Shown here piece after piece: positions 62,405-64,000 of a stretch of DNA of 64,000 bases; position 1 is the stretch's first letter, and each line of letters opens with the position of its first letter. The DNA comes from Mycobacterium sp. 141. Lineage in GTDB: Bacteria > Actinomycetota > Actinomycetes > Mycobacteriales > Mycobacteriaceae. The position numbers and the translations under genes are program-made. The DNA lies in contig NZ_KB908260.1 in assembly GCF_000382405.1 (NCBI RefSeq), positions 62,001 to 126,000 on the forward strand. Reading direction: 5' to 3'. Under the pieces are notes generated by a model. That model did no database searches and was not told where the DNA came from. It worked only from the letters and a program-made list of their open reading frames with translations.

Positions 62405-62959
62405 ATGCGCGTCGAACGGACCGACCTCGCCGACGTCATTGTGCTGATTCCGGACCCCTTCCGCGACGAACGGGGGTTCTTTACCCGAACGTTCGACGCT
62501 GCCGTCTTCGACGAATTCCTCGGCGTCCCGGGAACTTCCGCGACGTTTATTCAGGACTCGCAGTCCAGGTCGGCCCGCGGCGTGGTCCGGGGCATGCATG
62601 GCCGGTCCGGCCGCGGCGAGGCGAAGCTGGTCAGGTGCGCCCACGGCGCGGTCCACGATGTTTTGGTGGATATCAGGCCGGATTCGCCGACGTTCGGTGC
62701 GCAGCAGGCTTTTACGCTCGACGACAACGAATTCCACCATCTGTACATCCCGCCGGGATTCCTGCACGGCTTTCAAGCGATCTCCGCGACGGCAGACGTC
62801 TGCTATCGGATCGATCGTCCGCACAATCCGAGCGAAGACATCGGAGTGGCCTACGACGACCCCGATCTGGCAATCGCCTGGCCGCTGCCCGTGACGATGG
62901 TGTCGGCCCGCGACACCTCCGCAGCCAGTTGGCAGGAACTGCTCACGCACTTGCCGTGA
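62405..62959 (+). CDS. dTDP-4-dehydrorhamnose 3,5-epimerase-like (RmlC family) protein
   Basis: A 184-residue RmlC cupin. Family marks are RDERGFFTRTFD, SARGVVRGMHG with the catalytic His, AHGAVHDVLVDIR, YIPPGFLHGF and a DDPDLAIAWP end. The segment after the catalytic His, normally with PPHAQ-like sequence, is replaced by GRSGRGEA, and the region that usually carries the acid Tyr reads RPHNPSED. It may thus be a 3- or 5-epimerase of another NDP-sugar. Convergent with the cytidylyltransferase gene 37 bp away. Confidence 0.82.
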   Translation: MRVERTDLADVIVLIPDPFRDERGFFTRTFDAAVFDEFLGVPGTSATFIQDSQSRSARGVVRGMHGRSGRGEAKLVRCAHGAVHDVLVDIRPDSPTFGAQQAFTLDDNEFHHLYIPPGFLHGFQAISATADVCYRIDRPHNPSEDIGVAYDDPDLAIAWPLPVTMVSARDTSAASWQELLTHLP

Positions 62960-62996
62960 TCTCGCGCATCGACTCGTCCAGGGTGAACCTGCAACC

Positions 62997-63809
62997 TCAC
63001 CGCGGCTCTGGGCAGAATGTGGCGGACGCATCGACATCGCGTTCCCAAACGGCCCATGGCCGGTCGCCCTGCTGATACCCGACGTCGAGTTCGGCTCGCT
63101 CCTTGAAAGTATCTGCCGGCTTCCAAAATCCACCATGCTTGTAACCGAAGAGCCTGCCCTGTCCAGCCAATGTTCCACACGCGTCGGCGACAAGGTCACC
63201 ACCTTCGGGGATGAGATCGAACACCTCCTGGGTGAGGACGAAGTAGCCACCGTTCACCCATACAGAGAGATCGGAGGCGGGGATGATGTCCTTAACCTCA
63301 CCCGCTTCGCTGACCTCGACGCAGTGAAAGGATTGCTGGGGCGAAACGAGCATCATCGACGCCACGGCACCCGATTGATGGAACTTGTCGATGACGTCGT
63401 CGAGCGGGGCATCGGTTAGAACATCGGCATAATTGGCCAGGAAGTACTCGTCACCCTGAATGTGCTTGCGTACCCGCCTGAGTCGTTCGCCGATGGCAGA
63501 TTCCAGGCCTGTATCGACGAACGTGATGGACCAGTCGCTGATATCGCTGTGCAACAGTTCGACCTGCCCGTTGCGCATGACGAAATCGTTGGAGGCAGTC
63601 TCCTGATAGGACAGGAAATAGTCCTTGATATGGGACGCGCCGTAACCCAGGCACAGGATGAAGTCCGTGTGTCCGTAGTGGGCGTAGTACCGCATCACAT
63701 GCCAGATCAGCGGGCGGGGGCCCACCATCTGCATCGGCTTCGGGATATCGTCGGCCAAATTGGTACGCATCCGCATGCCGTACCCTCCGCAGAACAGGAC
63801 CACCTTCAT
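62997..63809 (-). CDS. glucose-1-phosphate cytidylyltransferase-like (RfbF) protein
   Basis: A 270-residue sugar nucleotidyltransferase. The N-terminus MKVVLFCGGYGMRMR, KPMQMVG, and WHVMRYYAHYGHTDFILCLGYG match RfbF-type CDP-glucose synthases. The usual G-x-G-T-R loop reads GYGMR, with Thr replaced by Met. ATG at 63809 preceded by GGAGGACAG. It overlaps the end of the upstream C-methyltransferase gene by 4 bp (ATGA). It would open a CDP-3,6-dideoxy or branched sugar pathway. Confidence 0.85.
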   Translation of the reverse strand: MKVVLFCGGYGMRMRTNLADDIPKPMQMVGPRPLIWHVMRYYAHYGHTDFILCLGYGASHIKDYFLSYQETASNDFVMRNGQVELLHSDISDWSITFVDTGLESAIGERLRRVRKHIQGDEYFLANYADVLTDAPLDDVIDKFHQSGAVASMMLVSPQQSFHCVEVSEAGEVKDIIPASDLSVWVNGGYFVLTQEVFDLIPEGGDLVADACGTLAGQGRLFGYKHGGFWKPADTFKERAELDVGYQQGDRPWAVWERDVDASATFCPEPR

Positions 63810-64000
63810 ATTAACTGTCCTCCAATGGATTCGGAGTTGGATGTGTGCAATTCCGGGAGTGGAAAGACGAGTTGTCCACCCCACTCCCCGATGTAGGCGA
63901 GTTGCCCGGTCAACTCCGCTTCGAGGTTCCACGGCAACGCAAGCACGACATCTGGCTGATCTTTGGCGATCATCTCCGGAGCGTGGATTGGGATCCGAGT
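63806..64000 (-). CDS. sugar C-methyltransferase, C-terminal end (5' part outside window)
   Basis: The last 64 codons of a minus-strand gene running off the window edge. The sequence has the C-terminal signature of NDP-hexose C-methyltransferases (Methyltransf_14 type): D-Q-P-D-V-V-L-A-L-P-W-N-L then E-W-G-G-Q-L-V-F-P-L-P. The stop TGA overlaps the cytidylyltransferase ATG. The SAM-binding part lies outside. It supports a branched-chain deoxysugar product. Confidence 0.72.
   Translation of the reverse strand, partial: TRIPIHAPEMIAKDQPDVVLALPWNLEAELTGQLAYIGEWGGQLVFPLPELHTSNSESIGGQLI

Overview
This GC-rich window comes from a mycobacterium, most likely a rapid-growing Mycolicibacterium-type species (species not determined from sequence). 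The gene order follows, from memory, the M. tuberculosis stretch Rv3224 to Rv3279c: aroA, rsgA, desA3, its reductase, ppk2, a WS/DGAT acyltransferase, secA1, hpf, comF, lpqB-mtrB-mtrA, tmk, sahH, manA-manB, whiB2, fbiA-fbiB, the rhamnose/mannose cell-wall genes, lcp1, fadE25, purE-purK, gtrA and birA. Many starts are GTG or TTG and many genes overlap by 4 bp (ATGA, GTGA, TTGA), as is common in mycobacteria.

Layout. 1-5192: end of an SDR gene, a translationally coupled SRAP/methyltransferase pair, aroA and rsgA. 5295-10768 (minus strand): acyl-CoA desaturase and its flavin/2Fe-2S reductase, each preceded by the same tandem operator, then a DUF6912 protein, polyphosphate kinase 2 and an intact WS/DGAT protein. 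10972-20267: a secA1-convergent small gene, secA1, hpf with a strong terminator, comF, and lpqB-mtrB-mtrA. 20459-23731: a PknK-like kinase/STAND-ATPase/LuxR fusion lying between mtrA and tmk, which are neighbours in M. tuberculosis.

24429-37799 is an accessory copper-handling island between tmk and sahH (also neighbours in M. tuberculosis). It holds a SigC-like ECF sigma factor, a P1B copper ATPase, CopC-CopD, YcnI, two DUF5134 membrane proteins, a CopD/CtaG fusion, a PepSY membrane protein, a zf-HC2 anti-sigma-like protein and a CocE-type lipoprotein hydrolase. Five start regions in the island carry the same promoter-like element, GGGAAC-N17-CGACCA or a close variant, always with a 17-bp spacer. 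They point into the ATPase, the small membrane protein, the DUF5134-ycnI-copCD operon, the PepSY operon and the anti-sigma gene. A perfect 8+8 bp inverted repeat lies in the ctaG-like/PepSY divergent region. I read the island as one ECF-sigma regulon for copper acquisition or trafficking with a candidate anti-sigma sensor.

37901-61995 returns to conserved genes: sahH, a TetR gene, an amino-acid permease, a flavin oxidoreductase, mannose metabolism, whiB2 with a LexA-box-like site, an F420 operon with a coupled Nudix gene, GDP-mannose and rhamnosyl-linker synthesis, lcp1, fadE25, purine synthesis, gtrA and birA. Two members of a 59-60 bp palindromic repeat family mark the sahH/CocE and Rv3268-like/fadE25 junctions. 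62405-64000 starts another accessory locus (RmlC-like epimerase, glucose-1-phosphate cytidylyltransferase, end of a sugar C-methyltransferase), probably for a CDP-linked branched deoxysugar. No tRNA, rRNA, IS element, prophage or CRISPR array was seen.
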